A stretch of DNA of 64,000 nucleotides from Chrysomallon squamiferum (taxonomy: Eukaryota > Mollusca > Gastropoda > Neomphalida > Peltospiridae), in the NCBI GenBank assembly GCA_012295275.1, contig CM022667.1:11492538-11556537 (forward strand), given 5' to 3'. Positions 29,082 to 39,041 of this stretch are shown in pieces. The position numbers and the translations under genes are program-made. The notes under the pieces are model-generated. The model saw only the letters and a program-made list of their open reading frames with translations, was not told the origin of the DNA and ran no database searches. Position 1 is the stretch's first letter. Every line of letters begins with the position of its first letter.

Positions 29082-30885
29082 TTTTATATTATATGTTATT
29101 TTTCACATTAATCTGAATAAAGGCACAATATATTGTATTATAAGATAATAATTATCTTGTCAAGTTTGTTTTTATTTATTATTTTTAATTTTTCTTCATC
29201 CTCATTTTCACCTGCTGGTAGCAGCAATGTCATCTTCTGATTTGAGCAGGTTTTTTCATGATCATCCAAATTTCCTGATTTTAATTTCAGAATCTGGTAA
29301 GAAATAAATGATTAATTTAATACAAATAAAAGATTCATCAGCACAGACTATATAATAGTAAGTTTACATGCAAAATGTCTAGTATATACAAATAATTATT
29401 AATTATAATTAATAAAATATTGATGAAATAATAAATAAACATTTCAAATAAAGTTAAATATTGAAGAAACTATAATTTATAGACAACATAAATAATTATT
29501 ATTAAAATATGAAGAACAAATAAATACAATTAATGTAAGAAAATGTAATGCACTAATCATTAGTAAACACTTAAGAAATAATAAATAAATAATTAAAATA
29601 AAATTAAGTACTGAAGAACCTATATTCATAATTATTAATAATATACTGCAGAAATAATAAAGAAATAATTAAAACAAAATTAAGTATTGAAGAACCTATA
29701 TTTATAATTATTAATAATATACTTCAGAAATAATATAAAGAAATAATTAAAATATAATTAAATATTGACAAACCTATAGTTATAATTATTAATAAATTCT
29801 TAAGAAATAACAAATAAGTGGTTAAAATAAGATTAATAATGCTGAAACAATAAACAAATTAACTAAAAAGGCACACAAACCTCTGACATTAAACTATCCG
29901 TGTTCTGCTGCATTGAAATGAGTTGAAAAACTGCATCATGTAATTCCAGTCGACTTGTCTGAGACAAAGAACATGGCTTGGGCTTTCGCTTTCCTAAAAA
30001 CAAACCAAACTGACGATAACAGTCAGCTTTTTACTAGCTTAAATGGGCAGCAGATTCCTACATACACTTTCTAATAATTACAATTATTTTGTTTAACTAT
30101 GAGTTATTGATACATATGTAACTGATAACTAGTTTATCATGCTTTGTGTTTGGATGATGAATACTACTTTATTCTTCATAATTATCATTATTAGTTGTAA
30201 AAGACCAGCATTTATCTTAGACTTGGTAGTTATGTGATAAAAGCCATATCTGCTCCATTGTGAAAGAAGAAAGGTCACCTGATTCATCTTTAGAGTTGTT
30301 TTTTTTTGTTTTGTTTCTTTTGACATGAGATCTTTAATAAACAATGACAGACAAGTTTAAATAATATCTTCTTTCTGATAATAATGTTGATTACAAACAA
30401 AGTTTGTAGGAAGTTGGAATTTGCTTATTTTTTGGTCACCTCTAATTTTTCTTTCAATTGATGTGTCATTTTACATGGAAAATTATGCTTTTCAAAATTT
30501 GGTCAAATATTTTGACTTATTTATTAAATAATCTGGTAACTGAACGATACCTCTGTTATTAATTGATGGTCTAATAACAACCACAGCATCAAATGTTATG
30601 ACATTTTGTTCCTATGTCAAAGTGTATTTCACTTTCATTTAAAATCTTGTTGTGTAGTTGCTAATTAGCTATTAAAGATTACCTACTAATTATTACTGTA
30701 TTAGTTTACTTTGCTTATTAGGACCCGGCCAGTACAATTAAGAATTAGGAGGAATGTAGAAAAGAAAAGGTGGAGTAATTAACAGCTACATATGAATTAT
30801 TTGTAATAATATTACTTATAAGATCGGAATATTCTTTATCCATATCGGTGGATTTACTGTCACCATTTCCCAGTGTGAATGACAT
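7180..30885 (-). CDS. FANCA: Fanconi anemia group A protein homologue
   Basis: FANCA is a helical-repeat scaffold of the nuclear Fanconi anemia core complex, which acts with FANCG and FAAP20 to support FANCL-dependent ubiquitination of FANCD2-FANCI in interstrand crosslink repair. I placed 38 coding exons totalling 4044 nt (1347 residues; human FANCA has 1455). Matches to vertebrate FANCA run along the whole length: a basic KRKPKP segment near the N-terminus at the place of the human nuclear signal; [17 protein letters not shown] and SYSDWFQ (exons 11-12); [14 protein letters not shown] (exon 14); [14 protein letters not shown] followed by [14 protein letters not shown] (exons 16-17); [10 protein letters not shown] (exons 25-26); and a short C-terminal exon. 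All phases agree, with one doubtful acceptor (exon 8). The protein is shorter than human mainly at the C-terminal tail. Introns carry simple repeats, a Tigger remnant and copied exon edges. Two introns use GC donors. Confidence 0.95.
7543..7588. repeat. (AAAT)n microsatellite in FANCA intron 37/36
   Basis: About 11 AAAT units lie directly beside the acceptor side of exon 37. On the FANCA strand these read as TTTA units and supply its pyrimidine-rich tract. Confidence 0.9.
9222..9322. repeat. (AAT)n microsatellite in a FANCA intron
   Basis: AAT/AGT trinucleotides of about 100 bp lie between exons 33 and 34, followed by GATGAT-type repeats to about 9385. They read as TTA/CAT units on the FANCA strand. 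Confidence 0.92.
11979..12027. repeat. (CA)n microsatellite in a FANCA intron
   Basis: An uninterrupted CA dinucleotide run of about 48 bp lies between exons 31 and 32. A shorter one occurs at 11339-11361. Confidence 0.95.
12779..13478 (+). mobile_element. Tigger/pogo-type DNA transposon remnant, internally deleted
   Basis: A 700-bp element lies in the FANCA intron between exons 30 and 31, antisense to FANCA. It has imperfect terminal inverted repeats starting CAGTAGCACCTTGA on the left and, as reverse complement, CAGTGGTACCTTGA on the right. It is flanked by TA on both sides (12777-12778 and 13479-13480), as expected for pogo/Tigger target duplication. Inside, from 13002, an open frame MDRKKVSPK...KKTRMMSIE...[15 protein letters not shown]...STSMICTIL matches the CENP-B/pogo N-terminal helix-turn-helix. 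The DDE catalytic domain is absent, so this copy is non-autonomous. A second, more decayed copy lies at 44285-44848. Confidence 0.85.
14430..14590 (-). repeat. Dispersed interspersed repeat, copy 1
   Basis: About 130 bp here match, as reverse complement, the sequence at about 16330-16460. The most conserved part reads GCCATACTTTATTGTTAG on the minus strand (14495-14512), and the neighbouring tract CTAATAATACAATGCCAT is also shared. Both copies lie in FANCA introns in opposite orientation. The family is not recognised. Confidence 0.75.
16330..16460 (+). repeat. Dispersed interspersed repeat, copy 2
   Basis: Plus-strand copy of the same repeat, with the core GCCATACTTTATTGTTAG at 16376-16393. 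The same 18 bp also occur at 41759-41776 in the lectin intron, so the repeat is probably present at many sites in the genome. Confidence 0.75.
17022..17245. repeat. 112-bp perfect tandem duplication across the FANCA exon 25 acceptor
   Basis: Units 17022-17133 and 17134-17245 are identical. Each holds about 15 bp of exon 25 and its acceptor (ATTTATTTCAG on the minus strand). The exon itself continues only from the unit nearer 16963, so the outer copy is a decoy acceptor followed by a short exon stub. Confidence 0.95.
18121..18300. repeat. AAT/AGT trinucleotide tract in a FANCA intron
   Basis: AATAAT repeats are followed by AGT/AGC repeats over about 180 bp, between exons 22 and 23. Reading frames here are poly-Ile/Leu artefacts. 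Confidence 0.9.
21695..21848 (-). pseudogene. Decayed partial copy of FANCA exon 21 with its donor and intron
   Basis: This stretch matches 19085-19235 across the 3' end of exon 21 and about 100 bp of the following intron. The exon-derived part keeps FHL(I/V)HS, but the donor position and reading frame are altered and a stop has appeared. It sits in the intron between exons 16 and 17, in the same orientation as the gene. Confidence 0.75.
23240..23352. repeat. Palindromic TA/TAGA-rich tract
   Basis: Alternating TA runs with ATCTATC and GATAGAT arms form overlapping self-complementary segments, capable of cruciform or hairpin structure. It lies in the FANCA intron between exons 13 and 14. Confidence 0.85.
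24187..24370. repeat. (AAAC/AAAT)n tract beside the FANCA exon 12 acceptor
   Basis: Tetranucleotide repeats of mixed CAAA and TAAA follow the exon 12 boundary directly. On the gene strand they are TTTG/TTTA and replace a normal polypyrimidine tract. The same acceptor context is repeated at about 23945-23990. Confidence 0.9.
27678..27770. repeat. (GT)n microsatellite in a FANCA intron
   Basis: About 90 bp of GT with a few GCAT interruptions lie between exons 6 and 7. His/Thr and Cys/Val frames across it are artefacts. Confidence 0.95.
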
Positions 30886-31003
30886 TTTTCGTGTCCAAAT
30901 TTCCCGCTAATCTCCAGCAACTTCGCGTCAAGACCATCGTCCGCTATTCGTTTTTCATAGTCTGCTACGCTTCGAACGTTTAACAAACACCCAGTCAAAC
31001 AAA
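30886..31003. promoter_or_regulatory. Divergent FANCA/NDUFB9 promoter interval
   Basis: Only 118 bp separate the two start codons, so both transcripts must start in or near this interval. It is richer in CpG than the surrounding DNA and has no TATA box. TTTCCCGC at 30900-30907 fits the E2F consensus TTTSSCGC; E2F control of FA genes is known in mammals. Activity in both directions is inferred from geometry. Confidence 0.75.
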
Positions 31004-33580
31004 ATGTCGTATATGCAAACGAATCTGATTTCACACGCTCGGCGTGTCAGACGTTTGTATAAGGAAGGCTGTCGACTTTTGCAGGCTAATTTTCAGCAGA
31101 GGTATACAGAATATTCCTATGCATACTTTTTACAGTTTTATGCATTTGTCTTTTTTTTTCAGGATATATTTAACCATCATTTTCAAGGCCAAACAAGGAC
31201 AAATAAAATAAGTAGTTGGTTTATTTTTGTTTAAACATCAGGTTCACTTATAAAATATATTTTCGCAGTAACGTAACTTTATCCAACTTACTTGTTAAAA
31301 CGATCGTTAACACTAATAATTAATATACAATTTATTATAAATACCTTAGAAAGCGTATACTAAGGATTGTGATATAGTTCAGCAATCGCTGAACGAGTAG
31401 TCATGTACGTGACATAAAGTTGATAAACTTTGACATAAATTATATTAACAGGATCATTCAAAAATTGTAAAAATTCAAAACCCAGATAAGCTTTATTTTA
31501 TAAATAAAATATAAATAATAGTATTGCACTCCTCATAACTGCCCAAAACGGTGTCAGACGATTTTAATATGAGAGGAATAATTCTACAAGTAAACATTCA
31601 TGAAATAATTTTGCAACATAATTAAAGAAAGAAGTCGAAGATAAATATACTTTGTCAGCAGTATATAAAATTTTATTTTATGATTTTCTACTGATGTTAA
31701 ATTATGCTGCAGGAATAAGTTTAACATGATTGTAAAAATTGCACATTTCATTTTATTTTTGTATTCAACAATATTGTTCATGCAACTTGAAAAATATATA
31801 TATAATAATAATATTATAAATCATAAAATTTAAACTGTTTCATTTCTCAGTGAATAGGTATTCTTTCTGTTATTTAATATTATTACTTCATCAAACATTA
31901 GAGACAATCATAAAATACTTTTTAATATAATTTTTTTTATAATTCTTGACAGTGTTGTCATTTTATTTCAGACATATTTTCCGATACAATGCAGTCCTGC
32001 TTCGAGCCAGGTTTGACGAACACAAGAATGAAACTGACATGCGTAAAGTAAAGAAACTTCTGCTGGATGGGGAGAGAGAACTGTTTTTGAAATCACATCC
32101 ACAGCCATACAAATGTAAACATTCATTTTATATAATACACAGGTCACAAAATATATTCTTATATAAACCTAATTTCCTACAGTCCTACCAGTCCTAAATT
32201 CTTGGAGTTTTATACTATTATAAAAACAACACTTGCATAATGTAAACATTTTAAAAAACAAATATGCCTCTGATTATATATATATAAATATAATTGTTTT
32301 CTGCTAAATATACAGTTTTTTGTCCCAGTTTGGTTACTCAGTGATAAAAACAAAGAAAAAGATATTTCCAATTATAAACTCTTACATGATTTCTGTAAAT
32401 TAAATAACAAATTATACTTGTATGATGAATTTTACCCAGCACTAATTTGATGTTCAGAACTTATTTGTCAATTTAAAAGGCCACTGGCATGGACTATTAG
32501 CTGTTAATTCCAAAGTTTTCATTCAACCCCAACTACATTTTTTGTTTCTAAATTTTGGGTACATCCAGCATTGGCTGTACTAACTGTCAATTTAAAAAGC
32601 ACTGCCATAGACTGATGCTTAAATAATCTACTCTTTCTTGTGTGTTCTTAGTTTAATATTTTAAGATATTATTCATCAGTTTTCTTTAATAAACAATAAT
32701 AATTATTTGTTTATTCTTGTGTTCTAGACATCGTAGATTAACTTTTTTTTAAAAATGTTATGCTAGAAAGGTAAAATAATTTTGTTTTTTATTATTTTGT
32801 GATCAAGAATGAAGCTATATAAATGTTGAGTAAATGAAACTTAAAATTTATTTTCCAGTTCCACATTCACCTGGAGGTGTAGCATTTGGTCGTGAACCCC
32901 ATGTACCTGACTGGGTGAGTTTGTGTTAACCTTATATGTTAACATACACACATACGTATACTTTTATTTTATTTTATGTATGAAGTTATTATTATTATTC
33001 TTTATTCTTTATTATTTATTTTTTTATTCTTGTATTCTTTTTTTATTCTTTATTATGTTAACAAGCCACACGCATGTTATGATTATTATTATTTTTATTT
33101 TTTATTCTTTTTATTAATGCTTCTTTTGTTATTGTTATTTCTACTACAGCTACTACTACTTTTATTATTATTACTATTATTATTATTATATATGACTTTA
33201 TCTCTTATGCCACTGAACAGACTGAAACTTATTTTTGCTTTATTCATTTACTTTTTTTTTAATTATTATTATTATCCAACATTATTTTAATGTATTTGTT
33301 GTGTGTTTTTATGTGTTATTTTAGCTCTTCTATTTGATGTTATTTTATTTATTTATTTATTTATTTATTTTTATTATTATTATTTTTTATTTTTTTATGT
33401 TATTTATTTATTTGTGTGTTCATTATTCCATGTTATTTTTCTCAGCTACTGGACACATGGACACCACTGGAGAAAGCTCAGTATCCAGAATATTTTGCAA
33501 GACGAGAGATCAGAAAGAAAGAATATATCGAGAGGTGGGAGAAGAAGTATGGCAAAATAGAGCAGGAGGAACTACACTGA
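31004..33580 (+). CDS. NDUFB9: NADH dehydrogenase (ubiquinone) 1 beta subcomplex subunit 9
   Basis: Accessory LYR-family subunit of mitochondrial complex I, on the matrix side of the membrane arm; it binds mitochondrial acyl-carrier protein. Four coding exons join without phase error: 31004-31101, 31972-32114, 32859-32914 and 33446-33580, giving 143 residues. Diagnostic stretches are RLYKEG (the LYR/LYK motif), LLRARFDEHKNETDM, HPQPYKFPHSPGG and EKAQYPEYFARRE, each close to the human protein. It is shorter than human NDUFB9 (179) because the C-terminal tail is absent, a condition also seen in other invertebrates. AATAAA signals follow at 33773-33778 and 33908-33913. It is head-to-head with FANCA. 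Confidence 0.97.
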
Positions 33581-34757
33581 CCCACCACAACAATTAAAGA
33601 CTTTATCTTCAGTTTTGATCTTCTTTCAGTGCTGTGTTGATGTCTGCTATACTGTTAGGCTCAAAGAAATAAACCTTTTTTTTTCAGATTTAAAAGAGAA
33701 AGAAAAGAAAGAAACATTTAAATATATATGGTTATTTGTTATAGTGGTACAAGTAAACGTGAATTCTTTGAAAATAAAACTGGTTGTATTGTTCATAGTT
33801 TAGCTGGAAGTAAGAACAGAAGAAGTTGATGGAAAGAGAAACATCATTTATAGCTAAAACAATTAGAAACAGCCACACTGAAATTTGGAACCATGAACAT
33901 GTTTTTAAATAAACATCTTTGATTTTTGACTGAATTAAAAGAGATTTTTTTTGTTTGTTTGTTTTTACGATTTTTTCAATGTGTGTGTGTGTGTGTGATA
34001 GATACTAATATATTTGCTATGATAACATATTTATATATACTGCATTATTTTTTTCAGGATGTAAAGCTATAGGGTAATTTTTCAGTTTATATTGACATAT
34101 CGAAACAGAATTGATACATGTTGAATGCATCATTTCTCACCTATCCAGAACAATATTTGCTTGATTTCTATTTTATATGTGATGATGAAGAAACTAAAAT
34201 TGGTATGTTTTTCAAAACTTTAATATTTAAAACAACTAAGAAAATGACTATTTCTAACTGTAGCATAAAAAAATTTAATTAAAAAAAAAAAAAAAAAAAA
34301 GACCTGTAAAATACGCAGGATAGTGCAAAAAAAAAAAAAAAAAAAAAAAAATTAATTTTATTTCTATCTTTCAGTGATATTTAATAAACATTTGAGAGAT
34401 TTAACTAGGAAAAAAAATATATTATTGTGAAACAGCAAAGATTGTTTAATTTTATTTTGAAAATAACCACTCCATTTTCCATATACAAAGAGTGTAATAT
34501 AACTAGCTGCTTTAATGTTGGACATAAATAAATTATTTCCTCCTATTTTAACAAAATGAATTAATATATCAGCAAAACGTACAAACAGAATGTCGAGTTT
34601 TTAGTGAAATACAATAATAGTTCATAGGTCAGTAAATATAGTGTATATTTGTTTATTAGCTTGGGAACCAGTAACGACATAACAAATGCATAGTGTTTAA
34701 TTATTTACATTCTGGGATCTCTAACATACTTTTCGTTACCTGACACTATCATGACTA

Positions 34758-34796
<39 letters not shown>

Positions 34797-36336
34797 GTAA
34801 TTTTAGAAAACGTTGAGTGAACTTGCTTAATAAGCTCTAATTTTTGTGACAAGTTTATGTTGTTATAACACTTCTTACGATTATTCGTAAGCATACATAT
34901 ATATGTAGACATGGTCGTAACTAAATTCTTTTTGAAATGAGACAAAAACACCCAAACGAAGAGAGAAGCGGGGCAAAAAAATCTGAGGGAGGGAACACGC
35001 CTAAGACTCCGACTTGAAAGATGCAAAATCTTTGATTGCAGCCGTAAACGAATTCATTCAGTGGATGTCGTTTCTGTATAAATTGAGATTTATATTTTAT
35101 ATTTTTTAAATAAAATCATTGAATAAAAAAATAAAATTAAATACCAAAATTCCCACACACCCCTCCCCCAAACAAAAATCGTCAGTTTTGGTTTGAGGCA
35201 TTTTACCACAATGTAGTTACGGCCATGATAGCTAGATGATTTATATGGCTGCTTAACTGCATGTGTCCATTGACTTAATCCATCTACGTGACGGAGTATA
35301 AACATCGAAATCAAGTTAATCAAATGCAATAATTAATGGTAAAAATTATAATTCAAATTCAGCTACCTAAAATATATTCAATATACTTCTCTTGAAAAAA
35401 AATCTAAAAAGAAATCAAATGCTTAAAGTTTATTAAATACTAAGTAGAAGTTTATGCATTTTTATATAAATCTTTATCAAGAGTATTTTATTTTATTATT
35501 TTATTTTATTTATTTATTTATTTATTTTCCTGCGGAAGAATGCAGTCTATTTCTCTAACTTACGTCAAACTAGCTTTACTTCGTAGACGTTGTTACGGTG
35601 AATTTTTAAATAAACTTTACATAAAAGTATGGTTGCAGTTAATATTAAAAATATCGCGGAAAGCGAAAAGACGTCAAACAAGGGATACCTGTACACATAC
35701 GTACATACAGATTCCCACGTTACATAACAGTGTACATACTGCACACGGTTACCCTGTTGCAAATCATATATTATTTATTAATGTAATTCGTATACACGTA
35801 GCTATGTTGTAGCAACCACACTGAAAAGTGAACCCGTCTAGACTTTTTTTTTTATTTCCTTTTAATTCTTTTTTGTAAATAATATATTAACTTTGATTTG
35901 TATAAACGTTAAGTGCAACGTTTTTAATGTTGTAAATAAATCAACTATGTGATGACAGTTACATACTTACGTTACACTCTGGCTGTATTTAAATGTGTAT
36001 GTGTGTGTGTGTGTGTTTCTAATAATGGTAAGGCATCGGCACTTAATTATTTGTTTATCTCTTTCTTCCACCTGCTTGCCAAATCAGCATTGAAAACATA
36101 AATAAAAATAAAACATATAAACGATGACGACAGCAACAACTACAACAACAACAGAAACATCATCATCATCAACAGCAATAATAATAAATGTTTTACGGAA
36201 AACGGAAAACTTAAAAATGTTTTAATTGCACTAATTGTGCAGTCTTCCACAGTAATATTTCCAAACTGACTACAACGAATTCAAAAGGAACAGATGACCA
36301 GTATATAAACATGGTACAATTTAGGTATTTCTTAAT
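33581..36336. other. NDUFB9 3' UTR and intergenic repeats
   Basis: Two poly(A) signals for NDUFB9 lie at 33773-33778 and 33908-33913. Beyond them are two closely spaced poly-A tracts at about 34280-34351, an ATT array at 34758-34794 and AT-rich DNA. The open frame at 35540-35812 has no recognisable features. No further gene was seen before the second receptor. Confidence 0.6.
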
Positions 36337-37285
36337 CTATATAAACGTAATACTGTGTGGATGTGTCTCTTTACAACAACAGAATTTAGACTTGAAAGAT
36401 TCTCGAAAATTAGTCCCAAGGAAGCAGTAGAATAAAAAGTTGGTAGAAAAATTTACGGTTATTAATGTAGTGGAAACGCGAAGGGTGACGTCTTGCTTGT
36501 TTCCAAATGAGTTGCCATCGATTCCAACAGCGACAAAAAACGCGCCAGGAAACGTGCAGCAGAAGAGAAAGCATGACGTAATACCGAGCGTTACTCCGAT
36601 CCACACGTCAGTGTCATGGTCGCGCACGTTAGCAACGGGAGACCCAGTAACGAGGTTTTTTTCTGCGGTGCAGTATTTGAATAATGCGAATGTTGAGAAA
36701 CAGACAGAGGAACAAGGGCACGATTAACAGAGTAACAACAACACTAAATAAACAGTAAGAGAATTTGTAAGTAGTAAATGTCTCACTGTGACAGCTTACT
36801 GACACGTAAGTAGAGTTATCGGCCCTGACGTGGAACATTTCGATTGTTCTCAGCGAACCAAAGCCAGTCGAAAGCAAAACAATTGTCAGAATTATTTTCC
36901 GGCTGACGGAAGCCGTGCACAGCGCATGCGCTTTAAGTGGATGGGCAGTGGCAACGTATCTTTCAGCGGTGACGACGACGGCAGTGTAAATGGAGCAAGC
37001 ACCGACTATAATGAGAACTGTTCTCTTACAACTACCGGAAATGATTAAATGGGACGAAACCGCTGCGTCCATTAGAAAGAAAAACTTCAGTATCAGAAAG
37101 ACGCAGTTGAAAACGGACATCATTGTGAGGTAAAAAGACGTAGACGAACGGAGGGCTACGTCTGCTAAAACGACAACCGACAGAACATGGCCGATTATTC
37201 CAAATATCGTGAGACCTGTTTCTATCCAAAAAAGAGTAATATCGAAATCCATGTCGATAGAAACGTTTATTTCTTTTTCTAACAA
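36337..37285 (-). CDS. Divergent class A GPCR, orphan, frame-broken at an A7 run
   Basis: The first frame (37285 to about 36663) encodes five helices. TM1 has GH where GN is usual; TM2 has MSVFN, so Asp2.50 is Asn; TM3 ends in AERYVATAHPLKA, an ERY variant of DRY resembling FMRFamide-type receptors; TM4 and TM5 follow. The second frame (down to 36337) encodes TM6, TM7 with NFSTNFLFYCFLG in place of NPxxY, and a Cys-rich tail CKSKFCCCK-like. The frames are joined by removing one A from the run of seven at 36656-36662, which gives about 315 residues with a short third loop. The homopolymer makes an assembly error likely, but a real inactivating indel is possible. It is probably a lineage-expanded molluscan receptor; ligand unknown. 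It lies on the strand opposite to GPCR 1 and the two are not close paralogues. Confidence 0.82.
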
Positions 37286-38298
37286 TGTCCAAGAATAACA
37301 GTTTTCCTATTTGTTGTTCAGAAAATGTAACCACATACACTTCCAGAGTTAGAATCCTAGATCGAATCTTTGCAAGAAGGATGAATTATTTTGATTAAAA
37401 GCGAGAGAAAAAAAAAATTAATAATAATAAAAATAAGTATTACGTAAAGAATAAAACGATGTGTCCAATTTTGCATTTTTAAATGCTTCAGGGACCTTGC
37501 TATATTGAAAAGTTTGCTCGAAAATGGCAAGATTATGAAATTAATTTCACTATTTCGGATTCTTTTTGTTGTTGTTGTTGTTGTTGATGATAATGTTGAT
37601 TAACTCTGACTAAGACGATATAATTCTCTGAACGACTTCAAATTGAATTCCAGTCAGAGTCCAGATCGGAGAGTGACTGACTGGACGCCATTTCCGCCCC
37701 TTCCATTACGTCAGGATTCAGTTAACATGACACGTCATCCATCTCGAAATCACTGAAAATCACAGCAAACAAAACGACTTTGTTCAGATATAACAGTATA
37801 CCGTCATGCTAGCAGTTATGTTAAATCGCTGCTATACAGAACTTTCCGAATAACTGTTAAATGACGGTTTCGTTGAAACCAACGCCTATACGAAATATAG
37901 TTTGGTCTCATTTCGTTCTTTACCTTCGTTTGTTTCCGTGCCAGCTCGGAATTTGTAACTCAACAACTAGTGAAAATGTCTTTGATTGTGTATATGAAAC
38001 TATTTTCCTCAACGTGCACAGGTTTCTTACTAAACCTGTCTTTTCTCTGTTGCGTAGAAGAAGTAGAAGAATAAAACCAAAGGTCGATAGCGCTTGACCG
38101 ATACATGAACACAAGTTAATCCATCATGGTGTCTAATAGTCAAAGCAGGTCCATATATCAGTTATAGGATAGCCTATTATTGTTCAGTCTTCACAAACAT
38201 TACCTCGCAACGAGCGGAAACCAAGATCTGTTGTTATTTTTGTTATTTATTTATTTATTTTGTGGTTGTCGTTTTACTGTTGTTGTTGTGTCTTGACC

Positions 38299-38405
<107 letters not shown>

Positions 38406-38524
38406 GATGGATTATTGCAGTTATGCAGTGATTTGCTGTATCAGATTGTTATTATATTTATTTATTTATATATTTATTTATTTTTTTGCTTATTTTATTC
38501 TATTTTTATATTTTTAAAACCTTG

Positions 38525-38528
<4 letters not shown>

Positions 38529-38590
<62 letters not shown>
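38529..38590. repeat. (TA)n microsatellite
   Basis: About 60 bp of alternating TA with one AAT interruption near the middle. Confidence 0.95.
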
Positions 38591-38594
<4 letters not shown>

Positions 38595-39041
38595 GAATCA
38601 TACGATGAAATGTAACAGCAGTTTCTAATCATCCTGAACAAGATGTCATATTTTACGTTTACCAAAACCCAAAGTCAGAAACGAACCAGTCAGTATTAAA
38701 TATGCAGACGATATGAACGTGAAAATGACGCGGATATAAGTAGTGAAAGCAAAAATAGTTCAACAGTAATCCGCACATATATTATTTAAACAAAATCGAT
38801 AATGTCACTATTTGAAATTCACACTTTTAATTTGTACTATTATATAATTTATACACAGATTCGGACTGGGTCTCTCTGCGGTCCTTAACTTTGTGTTTTT
38901 ATTTTTAATCCTTTCTCTATTTCAGCACACCCCATTTACTGACACCCGGCTGATCAATCTGTGTTGAAAAGTATCATAGTTGGTTTGTTTCCTGTCTAAG
39001 GAATGTCAGATATCTTGAGTGTTGGTCTCAGTAAGTGAAAG

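Larger units (their letters stand above)
18568..30885 (-). other. FANCA: FANCA exon map, exons 1-22
   Basis: Coding exons in transcript order (plus-strand coordinates): 1 30864-30885; 2 29881-29993; 3 29212-29293; 4 28408-28556; 5 28168-28260; 6 27828-27901; 7 27526-27626; 8 26644-26697 (acceptor uncertain); 9 25962-26102; 10 25518-25594; 11 24921-25062; 12 24053-24186; 13 23572-23682; 14 23073-23168; 15 22357-22410; 16 21996-22075; 17 21489-21549; 18 20953-21079; 19 20555-20692; 20 19832-19965; 21 19190-19351; 22 18568-18767. The start ATG (30883-30885) is the first Met after an in-frame TAG. Exon 1 is only 22 nt with a weak donor (GTGACA). If exon 8 began at 26677, behind the stronger TTTTTTGCAG acceptor, the frame would close; the acceptor at 26698-26700 keeps it open and yields a match to human VLQ-(M/F)-LDAL. 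Exons 16 and 19 end in GC donors. Confidence 0.88.

Noticed and set aside
30816-31034. 72-residue minus-strand frame over the FANCA/NDUFB9 promoter
   Set aside because: It ends in what must be the first FANCA intron, does not resemble FANCA in that frame, and overlaps the promoter and NDUFB9 start.
31946-32197. 83-residue frame read as a separate small protein
   Set aside because: Its middle part is NDUFB9 exon 2; the rest is intron read-through.
35540-35812. 90-residue plus-strand frame with basic residues
   Set aside because: No domain, no paralogue and no splice context; length is expected by chance in a window of this size.
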